Assembly (NCBI RefSeq): GCF_900090235.1
Contig: NZ_LT607750.1
Location: 186,001-250,000 of the forward strand
DNA length: 64,000 nt
From: Micromonospora echinaurantiaca
GTDB lineage: Bacteria > Actinomycetota > Actinomycetes > Mycobacteriales > Micromonosporaceae
Direction: 5' to 3'
Notes under the pieces: generated by a model
Told to the model about the DNA's origin: nothing
The model's input: the letters and a program-made list of their open reading frames with translations, nothing else
Databases searched by the model: none
Made by a program: the position numbers and the translations under genes
Shown here: positions 8,496 to 16,134 of the stretch, piece by piece
How positions within the stretch are numbered: the first letter of the stretch is position 1
Layout: every line of letters starts with the position of its first letter

Positions 8496-8541
8496 TCCGG
8501 GGCCAGGCAGCCGACCCTGGCCCGGGCGAACCGGACGGTCG

Positions 8542-10374
8542 CTACCGGCGGCTCTCGTCGAGGAGTCGGTTGAGGGCGAGCGCGGTGTTGATCAGCGCCA
8601 GGTGGCTGAACGCCTGAGGGAAGTTGCCCAACTGTTCGCCGGTGGGGGCGATCTCCTCGCCGAAGAGGCCGAGGTGGTTGCTGAAGGTGAGCATCTTCTC
8701 GAAGGTGAGCCGGGCGTCGTCGAGGCGACCGGCCTCGGCGAGGGCCTCGACGTACCAGAAGGTGCACATGTTGAAGGTGCCCTCGTCGCCGGGCAGGCCG
8801 TCGGGGGCGTGGGTCGGGTCGTACCGGTAGACGAGGCTGTCGGAGACCAGGTCGTCCTCGATCGTGCGAAGGGTGGACTGCCAGATCGGGTCGTTCGGGG
8901 CGACGAAGCCGACCATCGGCATCATCAGCAGGGCGGCGTCGACGACCTCACCGCCGTAGCTCTGCACGAAGGAACGGCGCTCCCGGTGGTAGCCGCGTTC
9001 CATGATCTGGTTGTACACGGCGTTGCGCTGTTCGACCCAGCGCGCGATCTCGCCCGGTCGACCGTGCCGTTCGGCGAGGCGGACCGCCCGGTCGAAGGCG
9101 ACCCAGGACATCACCCGGCTGTGGGTGTAGTCGCGGGGGTGGTGGCGGCTCTCCCAGATGCCCGCGTCGGGCTGGTCCCAGTTGCGGCAGAGCCAGTCGA
9201 CCAGCCGCACCGTGCTGAGCCAGACCTGGTGCGGTGCGCGGATGCCGTGCCGGTCGGCGAAGTACATGGCGTACAACGCGTCGCCGTGGATGTCGAGTTG
9301 GAGTTGCTCGGCGGCGCCGTTGCCGATCCGGACCGGTGCCGAGCCGCGGTATCCCTCCAGGTGGTCGAGCGTCTCCTCGTGCAGGTCGGACGTGCCGTCC
9401 ACGCGATACATGATCTTCAGCGGCACGTGGTTGTCGCCCGCCCTGCGGACGCGTTCGTCGATCCAGTCCACGTAGCGGTGGGCCTCGTCGGTGAAGCCGA
9501 GGCCGAGCAGGGCGTGCACCGAGAACGACGTGTCCCGAACCCAGGTGTAGCGGTAGTCCCAGTTGCGGGTTCCCCCGATCTTCTCGGGCAGCCCGGCGGT
9601 CGGTGCGGCGATCATCGCGCCGGTCGGCGCGTACGTCATGAGCTTCAGGGTGATCGCTGACCGTTCCACCATCTCCCGCCACCGCCCGGTGTAGTGCGAG
9701 CGGTCCAGCCAGCGCCGCCAGTAGTCGCGGGTCTGTTCGAACATCGCCTGGATCTCCTGGAACGGGAAGGCCTGCGGACCTCCCGGAGCGGCGGTCTCCA
9801 GGACGATCGCGCCCGTCTGGCCCTCGTGCAGGTCTGTGAAGGCGATCAGGTCCCCGTTCTCGTTCCTGATGTTCTCCTCCGGGATCAGCCGACCGGGCGC
9901 CCGGGTGGTGTGCAGGGTCAGGCTCATCGACGCGGCGCGGAAGACACTCCCGTCCGGGTGCCGCTCCATCTCGTGGGTCTCGCGCCCGTAGTTGAACCGT
10001 GGACGGCACTCGGCCCGGAACCGCATGCTGCCGCGGACCACCTTGATGATCCGCACGATGCGATGCCGGTCGGTGACCTGCTCGCCCGCGACGGGCATGA
10101 AATCGGTGATCTCGCCGACCCCGTCCGCGCTGATGAACCGGGTGATGAGCATCGGCGTGTCCGGCAGGTAGAGCTGTTTGGACACGTAACGGACGCCGTC
10201 CGGGGTGATCCGGAAGAATCCGCCGCGCTGCCGATCGAGGAGCCCGGCGAAGATGCTGGGCGAGTCGAACCGGGGAGCGCAGAACCAGTCCAGCGTCCCG
10301 TCCCGGGAGATCAGCGCGGCGGTCTGCAGGTTGCCGATGATCCCGTGGTCCTCGACCGGCGGATATTCCTTCAC
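8542..10374 (-). CDS. Glycoside hydrolase family 15 protein (trehalase-like)
   Basis: This 610-residue cytoplasmic hydrolase has the actinobacterial GH15 layout: a beta-sandwich N-terminal domain starting EYPPVEDHGIIGNLQTAALI and GTLDWFCAPRFDSPSIFA, followed by an (alpha/alpha)6 barrel with GGTRNWDYRYTWVRDTSF and GDEGTFNMCTFWYVEAL. In actinobacteria such proteins include phosphate-dependent trehalases, and others are glucoamylases or dextranases, so trehalase is the best guess. The catalytic acids should lie in the WVRDTSF and EGTF regions. The start is GTG at 10374, next to a G-rich sequence. It stands alone, with a hairpin between it and the preceding PH-domain gene. Confidence 0.9.
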   Translation of the reverse strand: MKEYPPVEDHGIIGNLQTAALISRDGTLDWFCAPRFDSPSIFAGLLDRQRGGFFRITPDGVRYVSKQLYLPDTPMLITRFISADGVGEITDFMPVAGEQVTDRHRIVRIIKVVRGSMRFRAECRPRFNYGRETHEMERHPDGSVFRAASMSLTLHTTRAPGRLIPEENIRNENGDLIAFTDLHEGQTGAIVLETAAPGGPQAFPFQEIQAMFEQTRDYWRRWLDRSHYTGRWREMVERSAITLKLMTYAPTGAMIAAPTAGLPEKIGGTRNWDYRYTWVRDTSFSVHALLGLGFTDEAHRYVDWIDERVRRAGDNHVPLKIMYRVDGTSDLHEETLDHLEGYRGSAPVRIGNGAAEQLQLDIHGDALYAMYFADRHGIRAPHQVWLSTVRLVDWLCRNWDQPDAGIWESRHHPRDYTHSRVMSWVAFDRAVRLAERHGRPGEIARWVEQRNAVYNQIMERGYHRERRSFVQSYGGEVVDAALLMMPMVGFVAPNDPIWQSTLRTIEDDLVSDSLVYRYDPTHAPDGLPGDEGTFNMCTFWYVEALAEAGRLDDARLTFEKMLTFSNHLGLFGEEIAPTGEQLGNFPQAFSHLALINTALALNRLLDESRR

Positions 10375-10431
10375 AGCGCCCCCCGTCAGCGGTCATCAAA
10401 GGATGAACGGCCGTGACCGGGAAAGGTGATG

Positions 10432-10467
10432 TCGTCGCCGGTGGGTCGGTGGCGCCGGCGGCGACGA
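10432..10467 (-). terminator. Hairpin after the PH-domain gene
   Basis: TCGTCGCCG (10432-10440) pairs with CGGCGACGA (10459-10467), directly beyond the stop codon of the PH-domain gene on the minus strand and before the GH15 start. Confidence 0.5.
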
Positions 10468-10473
10468 GGCTCG

Positions 10474-10845
10474 TCAGCTGATGTAGTGCAGGATGACGTT
10501 GTGCACGTGGTGGCTCTTCTGGGCGCCGCGGAACTCCACCTCGTAGGTGTGCGTGCCGACGTGGATGGCGATGGCGCCGGTGGAGAAGAACGACCCGCCC
10601 CACGACTTGTTGCTCACCACGCTCACGCTGGTGATCTTCGAGTACGGGATGCTGGTGATGGCGTACCGCTTGCCGATGAAGGAGCGGTCCTGGATGATGA
10701 CGCGCCGGTCGGTCAACCCGAGGAAGCCGGTGCCGGTGCCGACCGCGTCGTAGACGGCGATGATCTGTTCTCCGTCCAGCAGGCCGCTCTGGATCTGCTG
10801 GAACTGCTCCTTGCGGTCATAGGTCGCGTTCGCCATGCCCCTCAC
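10474..10845 (-). CDS. Bacterial PH-domain protein
   Basis: This is a 123-residue single-domain protein with a bacterial pleckstrin-homology fold. The signature is GFLGLTDRRVIIQDRSFIGKR followed by SIPYSKITSVSVV and an ending rich in short beta strands and a final helix (KSHHVHNVILHYI). The domain's role in bacteria is not established; it may bind membranes or oligomerise. The GTG at 10845 overlaps the methyltransferase stop (GTGA), favouring coupled translation; an ATG at 10836 is the alternative start. It is third in the LysR-methyltransferase-PH cluster. Confidence 0.85.
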   Translation of the reverse strand: MRGMANATYDRKEQFQQIQSGLLDGEQIIAVYDAVGTGTGFLGLTDRRVIIQDRSFIGKRYAITSIPYSKITSVSVVSNKSWGGSFFSTGAIAIHVGTHTYEVEFRGAQKSHHVHNVILHYIS

Positions 10846-11612
10846 GGTAGGTCCGGCGCGCCACCGGCAAGATCGTCGCCGCCGGCCCGGGCCTGGACGA
10901 TGAACTCGCCGTCACCCTGCCCCACCGGCTCCCCGCCCCAGCCGCCGTGGATCCGCTCCACGGTGAACCCGGCCGCCCGCAGTGCGCCGCGCAGCTCCTC
11001 CTCCGTGCGGAACCGCACAGTGGCCGAGCTGAGCAACTCGTCGCCGCCGGGGAAGAGGTAGTGGTGGACGAAGCTCACCACCCCACCGGTCACCGCGGTC
11101 ACCTCGGTCCACCCCCGCACCACGCCGCCGTCGGTCAGGGCGATCCACCGCCGGGACTCGTCCGGGTTCCACCGCTCCCATCGCCGGTCCGCCGGGTCGC
11201 GCGCGTCGAAGACCAGCCGGCCGCCGGGAACCAGCGCCCGGCGCAGGTCGGCCAGGGTGGCCGCCCACTCGGCATCGGTCACCAGGAACTGCGCCACGTG
11301 GCTGGTCAGCACCGCCACGTCGTACGCCCGGTCCGGCAGCCGGGCCGAGGTGCCCTCGATCCAGGTCACCCGCTCGGCGCCCGGCTTGGCCCGGGCCGCC
11401 GCCAGCGACGCGGCGGCCGGGTCGACGCCGGTGACGGTGTGCCCGGCGGCGGCCAGGGCGAGGGTGAGCCGGCCGGTCCCGCAGCCGAGGTCGAGGACCC
11501 GGGCGGGGGCCTCGCCGACCACGGCGAGGAAGTAGTCGTCGTCCCGCGACCAGGTGCACTCCGCGTCGTAGACGGTCACCAGCCGCGGATCGCGGAACTC
11601 TCCGTGTCGCAT
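10842..11612 (-). CDS. Class I SAM-dependent methyltransferase
   Basis: This is a 256-residue methyltransferase with a Rossmann fold. Motif I is VLDLGCGTGRLTLALA (residues about 40-55), motif II acidic residue lies in TVTGVDPAAASL, and the post-motif region contains DVAVLTSHVAQFL. The C-terminal part (VRFRTEEELRGALRAAGF and ERIHGGWGGEP) is the usual final beta hairpin. The substrate is unknown; it groups with the small-molecule methyltransferases. It starts 15 nt after the LysR gene and overlaps the PH-domain gene by 4 nt, so the three are probably one transcript. Confidence 0.92.
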   Translation of the reverse strand: MRHGEFRDPRLVTVYDAECTWSRDDDYFLAVVGEAPARVLDLGCGTGRLTLALAAAGHTVTGVDPAAASLAAARAKPGAERVTWIEGTSARLPDRAYDVAVLTSHVAQFLVTDAEWAATLADLRRALVPGGRLVFDARDPADRRWERWNPDESRRWIALTDGGVVRGWTEVTAVTGGVVSFVHHYLFPGGDELLSSATVRFRTEEELRGALRAAGFTVERIHGGWGGEPVGQGDGEFIVQARAGGDDLAGGAPDLP

Positions 11613-11627
11613 GATGGCTGGATCGTC

Positions 11628-12521
11628 TCAGCCGTTCGCGTCGCTGGCGGCGCGGACGAACTCGCGGACCCGGGCCGTGGTGTTGTCCTCCCGCCAGACC
11701 AGGCCACGCCGGATCGGCGGTGCGTCGTGGATGGGCACGTAGGCGACGTCCGGGCGGGGGTAGTAGTGCCGGGTGTGCTCGCCCACCGGTAGCACGCCGC
11801 GGCCCAGCGCCACCAGGGTCAGCATCTCGGAGAACGTGTTCCCGGTGGGGCCCTTCGGCACCGGCCGGCCCGACGGGGTGTGCTCGGGGGTGCGGTCGCG
11901 CTTGAACTCCGCCGAGGTCACCGCCGGGTACTGGACCACCGGATGGTCGGCGAGGACCTCCAGGGAGACCGACGCCGCGCGGGTCAGCGGATGCCCGGCC
12001 GGCACCGCGAGCAACCGGCGCTCGGTCAGCAGCGGCGGGCCGCAGGCCATCCCGTCGAACGGGTACGCCGCCATGAGCAGGTCGATCGAGCCGTCCACCA
12101 GGCTCGGCCGCGAGTTGTAGAGCTGCACCTCGTGCACCTCGACCTGGCATTCCGGGTGCCGCTCGGTGAACAGGGCGACCGCCTTGAGCAGCACCGGCGC
12201 GGTCCACTCGCCGAGGAAGGCGACCCGCAGCCGGCCGGTGACGCCGCGCCCGGCGTCGACGGCCCGGCGTACCGCCTCGTCCATGCCGGCGACCAGCGGG
12301 GCGAGGTCGTCGGCGAGCTGGCGGCCGATCGCGGTGAGTTGGACGACCCGGCTGGTCCGCGCGAACAGCGGCGCGCCGATACGGCGTTCCAGCTTCTTGA
12401 CCACGTGACTGATCCGCCCGGTAGTCACCCCGAGCCGCTCGGCCGTGCGGCCGAAGTGCAGCTCCTCGGCGAGGGTCAGGAAGGTCTCCACCTCGTACCG
12501 TTCGAGCACGTCACGTCCCAT
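11628..12521 (-). CDS. LysR-family transcriptional regulator
   Basis: This 297-residue regulator has the N-terminal LysR helix-turn-helix (ETFLTLAEELHFGRTAERLG, then ISHVVKKLERRIGAPLFART) and a periplasmic-binding-protein-like effector domain from about residue 90 (LRVAFLGEWTAPVLL). The start is the ATG at 12521, since upstream codons are not LysR-like. A perfect inverted repeat with a T-N11-A core overlaps this ATG, and TACGAT, a good -10, lies about 20 nt upstream. This suggests autoregulation and control of the divergent VOC gene. It also leads the operon with the methyltransferase and PH-domain genes. Confidence 0.94.
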   Translation of the reverse strand: MGRDVLERYEVETFLTLAEELHFGRTAERLGVTTGRISHVVKKLERRIGAPLFARTSRVVQLTAIGRQLADDLAPLVAGMDEAVRRAVDAGRGVTGRLRVAFLGEWTAPVLLKAVALFTERHPECQVEVHEVQLYNSRPSLVDGSIDLLMAAYPFDGMACGPPLLTERRLLAVPAGHPLTRAASVSLEVLADHPVVQYPAVTSAEFKRDRTPEHTPSGRPVPKGPTGNTFSEMLTLVALGRGVLPVGEHTRHYYPRPDVAYVPIHDAPPIRRGLVWREDNTTARVREFVRAASDANG

Positions 12522-12542
12522 CGTTGAACCGGGATCAACGAT
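12520..12542. promoter_or_regulatory. LysR-type operator overlapping the lysR start codon
   Basis: ATCGTTGA (12520-12527) and TCAACGAT (12535-12542) form a perfect 8-bp inverted repeat with a 7-nt spacer. The inner TGA...TCA contains the T-N11-A core of LysR boxes. It lies in the lysR/VOC divergent gap, over the lysR start and near the expected transcription start. Confidence 0.72.
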
Positions 12543-12622
12543 CGTAGCCCGATCATGCCTTGGTCGCGGTCGCGGGGCGGGCGATGGTGAACGGCATGAA
12601 GACGACAACAGCTGGAGGCGAA

Positions 12623-13015
12623 GTGAGCGCGGTGCGGGTGAAGGCCTTCGACCACCTGGTGCTCAACGTGGCCGACGTCGAGCGGGCCCTCGACTTCTAC
12701 TGCGGGGTGCTCGGGCTGGCCCCGGTACGGGTCGACGAGTGGCGAGCCGGCAAGGTGCCGTTCCCCTCGGTACGGGTCGGCCCGGAGACCATCATCGACC
12801 TGGTCCACCGCCCGCGGGGCGAGTCGAACGTGGACCACTTCTGCCTGGTGGTCGAGCCGCTGGAGTGGGCCGAGGTGATCGCGTCCGGCGTCTTCGAGGT
12901 GCTGGAGGGGCCGGTCGGCCGGTTCGGGGCGCGGGGGAGCGCGACCTCGATCTACGTGCGCGACCCGGACGGCAACTCGGTCGAACTGCGCTGGTACCCG
13001 CAGGACGCGGGCTGA
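12623..13015 (+). CDS. VOC-family protein
   Basis: This is a 130-residue glyoxalase-fold protein. FDHLVLNVADVERALDFYCG is the first beta-alpha repeat and VDHFCLVV begins the second; the end SIYVRDPDGNSVELRWY is the classic terminal strand pattern with a likely metal-ligand glutamate. This branch includes the VOC virulence-type proteins annotated as glyoxalase/bleomycin resistance proteins. The GTG at 12623 has GGAGG 5 nt upstream and is preferred to the ATG at 12596. It is divergent from the LysR gene and is the obvious candidate target of that regulator. Confidence 0.9.
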   Translation: MSAVRVKAFDHLVLNVADVERALDFYCGVLGLAPVRVDEWRAGKVPFPSVRVGPETIIDLVHRPRGESNVDHFCLVVEPLEWAEVIASGVFEVLEGPVGRFGARGSATSIYVRDPDGNSVELRWYPQDAG

Positions 13016-13023
13016 GCCGGTGT

Positions 13024-13064
13024 CGGGTTCCGGTGGGTGTGGGGAGCCAGCCCACCGGAACCCG
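13024..13064. terminator. 14-bp perfect hairpin between convergent genes
   Basis: CGGGTTCCGGTGGG (13024-13037) pairs perfectly with CCCACCGGAACCCG (13051-13064) around a 13-nt loop. It starts 9 nt after the VOC stop and ends 28 nt before the convergent gene's stop, so it can serve both strands. Confidence 0.75.
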
Positions 13065-13091
13065 GGGCGCGAGGCCTGAGCCGCCGGCTGC

Positions 13092-13778
13092 TCAGCGCGA
13101 CGGCTGGCGGGTCCAGTCCGTCGACCGGGCGGTCTTGTCCCCGGCGTCACTCGACACCAGACCGGCCCAGTCCGAACGGCCGGCCCAGTCCGATCCGCCG
13201 GTCCGGACCGGCTCCGGCTCCGGCTCCGGCGCCTTCTCGCGCGGGATACCCAGGCCGAGCCCGTCGGCACCGAGTGGGCGCTCCCGGCGTGCCAGCGGCG
13301 GGATGACCTCGTCCGGCACCAGCGCCTCGGGCGTGTCGTCGGCCGGGGCGGGCTGGGGCCAGCGCTGCCAGCGGCGGATGCTGACCACCCCGACGAGCAG
13401 CAGCGCGCCCATCAGCAGGGTCGTCCCGTTGCGGACCGGGGTCGCCAGGTCGACCTGGTAGCCGATCAGGGTTGGCTCGTGGTCGACCAGGTTCATCACC
13501 GCGCTCGGGCTGATCAGCAGGCCCAGGTAGCTGGCCGAGTAGACCAGCCCGGTCACCGCCGCGCCCAGCGGCGAGAACCGGAGCGTGCCGATGAGCCCGA
13601 GCAGCAGACCGGCGGCGGCCAGCACCAGCGCCGGTCGTACGAAGTCAGCGCCGTCCAGCGAACCGCCGTCCGCTGCGTCGGCGAACGCCTGCGCCGACCG
13701 ATCCTGGCCTAGGGCGAACAGGACCCAGGCCAGCGGACCCACGACGGCGGCGGCGATCACGGTTCCGATGTGTCGCAT
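13092..13778 (-). CDS. Four-helix membrane protein with a Pro/Glu/Ser-rich tail
   Basis: No family recognised. The 228-residue protein has hydrophobic segments at about 5-23 (TVIAAAVVGPLAWVLFAL), 47-64 (ALVLAAAGLLLGLIGTL), 70-88 (AAVTGLVYSASYLGLLI) and 112-130 (TTLLMGALLLVGVVSI). The last 90 residues are hydrophilic and contain repeated GRSDWAG-type units and an EPEPEPV run. The ATG at 13778 has no Shine-Dalgarno but has TACCTT 6 nt before it, suggesting a leaderless transcript. Cytosolic placement of the tail is likely. Function unknown. Confidence 0.75.
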   Translation of the reverse strand: MRHIGTVIAAAVVGPLAWVLFALGQDRSAQAFADAADGGSLDGADFVRPALVLAAAGLLLGLIGTLRFSPLGAAVTGLVYSASYLGLLISPSAVMNLVDHEPTLIGYQVDLATPVRNGTTLLMGALLLVGVVSIRRWQRWPQPAPADDTPEALVPDEVIPPLARRERPLGADGLGLGIPREKAPEPEPEPVRTGGSDWAGRSDWAGLVSSDAGDKTARSTDWTRQPSR

Positions 13779-13784
13779 CCGGGC

Positions 13785-13790
13785 AAGGTA
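13785..13790 (-). promoter_or_regulatory. -10 hexamer TACCTT, leaderless
   Basis: On the minus strand TACCTT is followed by 6 nt and the ATG at 13778; no ribosome-binding sequence is present. The rest of the gap 13791-13973 shows only an AT-rich patch near 13820-13840. Confidence 0.5.
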
Positions 13791-13973
13791 CCGATCTTGC
13801 AGGTGGATCAGGAGCCCTGATAAGCAAAACTTAAAGTCGATCCCACGGCCACGCCGGCACCGGGACCCCGACGGCCGCCTCCGGCGGCGCTCGACCACTG
13901 CTCGATGTCGCTGATGGTCCGGGTGTTCGTCCGGTGCACCTCGGCGGGGCGGCGGGCGACCGGTCAGCGTAGG

Positions 13974-14279
13974 TCAGGGCGCGGTGACCGCGCGGTACGC
14001 GTCCTCGATCCGGGCGGCCAGCAGGACTTCGCCCTCGGTCAGCGGCGCGTTGCCGTGCCCGACGCGGATCTGGGTGTGGTCGGCCCGGCGGCTGATCTCC
14101 GGGCGCAGGTGCAGGGCGTCGGCGACCACCTTGACCCGCTCGGTCAGGGCCGCGTGCTGCGCGTCGTCGATCACGAGAGTCCGTCGGATCTGCTCGCCCT
14201 CGCGGACCCATCCGTTCAGCAGAGCGAGGGCGTCGCTGAGGTAGTCATGCTTCGCACGACCGCTGAACAGCGCGCGCAT
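13974..14279 (-). CDS. Pterin-carbinolamine dehydratase fold protein lacking catalytic histidines
   Basis: The 101 residues align along their length with 4a-hydroxytetrahydrobiopterin dehydratase (PCD/DCoH): LLNGWVREGEQIRRTL matches the family's first strands, RVKVVADAL the first helix, and PLTEGEVLLAARIEDAY the final helix. The family's DHHPEW active-site motif is HLRPEI here, so both adjacent catalytic histidines are replaced (by Leu and Arg); a later His in VGHGN may remain. This suggests a binding or structural role rather than pterin dehydration. The ATG at 14279 has GGGAGGTG upstream. It is divergent from the Nudix gene. The family assignment is my reading of the pattern. Confidence 0.7.
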   Translation of the reverse strand: MRALFSGRAKHDYLSDALALLNGWVREGEQIRRTLVIDDAQHAALTERVKVVADALHLRPEISRRADHTQIRVGHGNAPLTEGEVLLAARIEDAYRAVTAP

Positions 14280-14462
14280 CACCGCACCTCCCAGGCGCCG
14301 TTGCCGGCTTGTGGCCAAATCGTCGCCGTCCCGTGTCTTGTCGGTGCCCTCTAGTCTGTCGTCGCACGGATGGTGTGTCCACGCCCACACTTCCGTGTCT
14401 TCCTGGCCTGACGGTCGGCCAAGCTACCCAAACCGCCGATTGATCTGGCACGCTGGACGCCC

Positions 14463-14903
14463 GTGCGGACCGAACGGGCTAACCACGGCGGGCAGATCGA
14501 GCGACGGGACCTGAAGGTGATCGTCGGGGCGGCGATCATCGAGGGCGGGCGGGTGCTGGCCTGCGCGCGGTCGGCCCCGCCGGAGGTCGCCGGGATGTTC
14601 GAGTTCCCCGGCGGCAAGGTCGAGCCGGGGGAGAGCGAGACGGCCGCGCTGGTCCGCGAGTGCGCCGAGGAACTCGCCGTACGCGTGGAGATCGGTGAGC
14701 GGGTCGGCCGCAACGTCCGGATGGCCCACGGCCGGTCGGTGCTCAAGGTGTACGCGGCGCGCCTGCTGCACGGCGACCGGCCCCAGGCGCTGGAGCACTC
14801 GGCGCTGCGCTGGCTCACCGCCGCCGAACTGGACGACGTCACCTGGCTGCCGGCCGACGCGCCGATCGTCGCCGCGCTGCGCCCGATGCTCACCCGCGGC
14901 TGA
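14463..14903 (+). CDS. MutT-like Nudix hydrolase
   Basis: This is a 146-residue Nudix pyrophosphohydrolase of the (deoxy)nucleoside triphosphate type (8-oxo-dGTP or CTP-like substrates). The Nudix box is GGKVEPGE followed by SETAALVRECAEEL, with all the catalytic acids and the REUXEE core intact; the usual Gly after EE-x is Ala. The opening strand is KVIVGAAIIEGGRVLACAR, and LRWLTAAELDDVTWLPAD near the end is the usual (d)CTPase/MutT substrate-side signature. It probably sanitises the nucleotide pool. The start is GTG at 14463. It is convergent with sdhB across a strong hairpin. Confidence 0.93.
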   Translation: MRTERANHGGQIERRDLKVIVGAAIIEGGRVLACARSAPPEVAGMFEFPGGKVEPGESETAALVRECAEELAVRVEIGERVGRNVRMAHGRSVLKVYAARLLHGDRPQALEHSALRWLTAAELDDVTWLPADAPIVAALRPMLTRG

Positions 14904-14991
14904 CCGCCGTGACCGCCGGTCGCGCCGCCGAGGGTCGGGCGGCGCGCGGCCCCGCGCCTGGACGTCGAATCGGACAGGTGGGCGAAAACGG

Positions 14992-15026
14992 GACGGGGGC
15001 CGGCGGCAACAGCCGCGGCCCCCGTC
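14992..15026. terminator. Bidirectional hairpin between the Nudix gene and sdhB
   Basis: GACGGGGGCC (14992-15001) pairs with GGCCCCCGTC (15017-15026), and an inner GCGGC-AACA-GCCGC stem forms the tip, with one bulged G. It lies between two convergent stops and precedes the sdhB stop by 14 nt. Confidence 0.8.
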
Positions 15027-15039
15027 GTCACTGTGGTCC

Positions 15040-16134
15040 TCAGTGCTTGTCCTGCTCCGGGTGGGCGAAGTTCAGGTGCTCCGGGGGCAGTGGGAAGGTC
15101 ACGTCGTCGCCGAACGGCGATGGCGCCGCCGCCCGGTCGAAGGTGAGCTCGGTCAGCGGCAGCCGACCGCGGTCGTCGACCGCCGGGGCGGTCGGGTGTG
15201 GCACCTCGCGGTGCCAGTTCACCCCGCGCTGCGCCTGCACCTCGGCGCGCGGGTCGTGCGAGCCGCCCGCGTGCGAGTGCACCCCGGCGGGGCCGCCGGC
15301 GGCCGCCGCCGAGCCCGGACGGGGGGTGGTCACGCTGGTCTGGGGCGTCTCACCCCGACGGAAGATCTTGCTACCAAGCCACACAAGGGGATCGTACCTG
15401 CGGTCCACGACCCGCTCTTTCATGGGGATGATCCCGTTGTCAGTGATCTTGATGTGCTCGGGGCAGACCTCGGTGCAGCACTTGGTGATGTTGCAGTAGC
15501 CGAGGCCCTGCTCCTGCTGTGCGTACTCCTTGCGGTCGGTCTTCGCGTCGAGCGGGTGCATGTCCAGCTCGGCGGCCCGGATGAAGAACCGCGGCCCGGA
15601 GAAGGCCGGCTTGTTCTCCTCGTGGTCGCGGATCACGTGGCAGACGTTCTGGCACAGGAAGCACTCGATGCACTTGCGGAACTCCTGCGAGCGCTCGACG
15701 TCGACCTGTTGCATCCGGTAGTCGCCCGGCGCCAGGTCGGCCGGCGGCGCGAACGCCGGCGTCTCCCGGGCCTTCTCGTAGTTGAACGAGACGTCGGTGA
15801 CCAGGTCCCGGATGACCGGGAAGGTGCGCAGCGGGGTGACCGTGACCGTCTCGTCCGGCTCGAAGGTCGACATCCGGGTCATGCAGCTCAGCCGCGGCTT
15901 GCCGTTGATCTCCATCGAGCAGGAGCCGCACTTGCCCGCCTTGCAGTTCCACCGGCAGGCCAGGTCGGGGGCGTCGGTGGCCTGGAGCCGGTGGATCACG
16001 TCGAGGACGACCTCGCCCTCGTTCACCTCGACCATGTAGTCCTGGAGGTCGCCGCCGCTCTCGTCACCCCGCCAGATGCGGAACTGGCGCTTGGTGCCGG
16101 ACTTGCCGGCCCCGGTGGACTTCTGCTCCGCCAT
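15040..16134 (-). CDS. sdhB: Succinate dehydrogenase iron-sulfur subunit, with long C-terminal extension
   Basis: SdhB carries electrons from the FAD subunit to quinone through three Fe-S clusters. The [2Fe-2S] ligands are in CRWNCKAGKCGSCSM and the Cys near GKPRLSC; the [4Fe-4S] motif is CIECFLCQNVC, and the [3Fe-4S] set is in CNITKCCTEVCP. The core ends near residue 260 (WLGSKIFRR). A tail of about 104 residues follows, rich in Pro, His and acidic residues, that is absent from standard SdhB proteins of about 250 residues. The ATG at 16134 overlaps the sdhA stop (TAATG), so translation is coupled. It is the last gene of sdhCAB. Confidence 0.95.
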   Translation of the reverse strand: MAEQKSTGAGKSGTKRQFRIWRGDESGGDLQDYMVEVNEGEVVLDVIHRLQATDAPDLACRWNCKAGKCGSCSMEINGKPRLSCMTRMSTFEPDETVTVTPLRTFPVIRDLVTDVSFNYEKARETPAFAPPADLAPGDYRMQQVDVERSQEFRKCIECFLCQNVCHVIRDHEENKPAFSGPRFFIRAAELDMHPLDAKTDRKEYAQQEQGLGYCNITKCCTEVCPEHIKITDNGIIPMKERVVDRRYDPLVWLGSKIFRRGETPQTSVTTPRPGSAAAAGGPAGVHSHAGGSHDPRAEVQAQRGVNWHREVPHPTAPAVDDRGRLPLTELTFDRAAAPSPFGDDVTFPLPPEHLNFAHPEQDKH

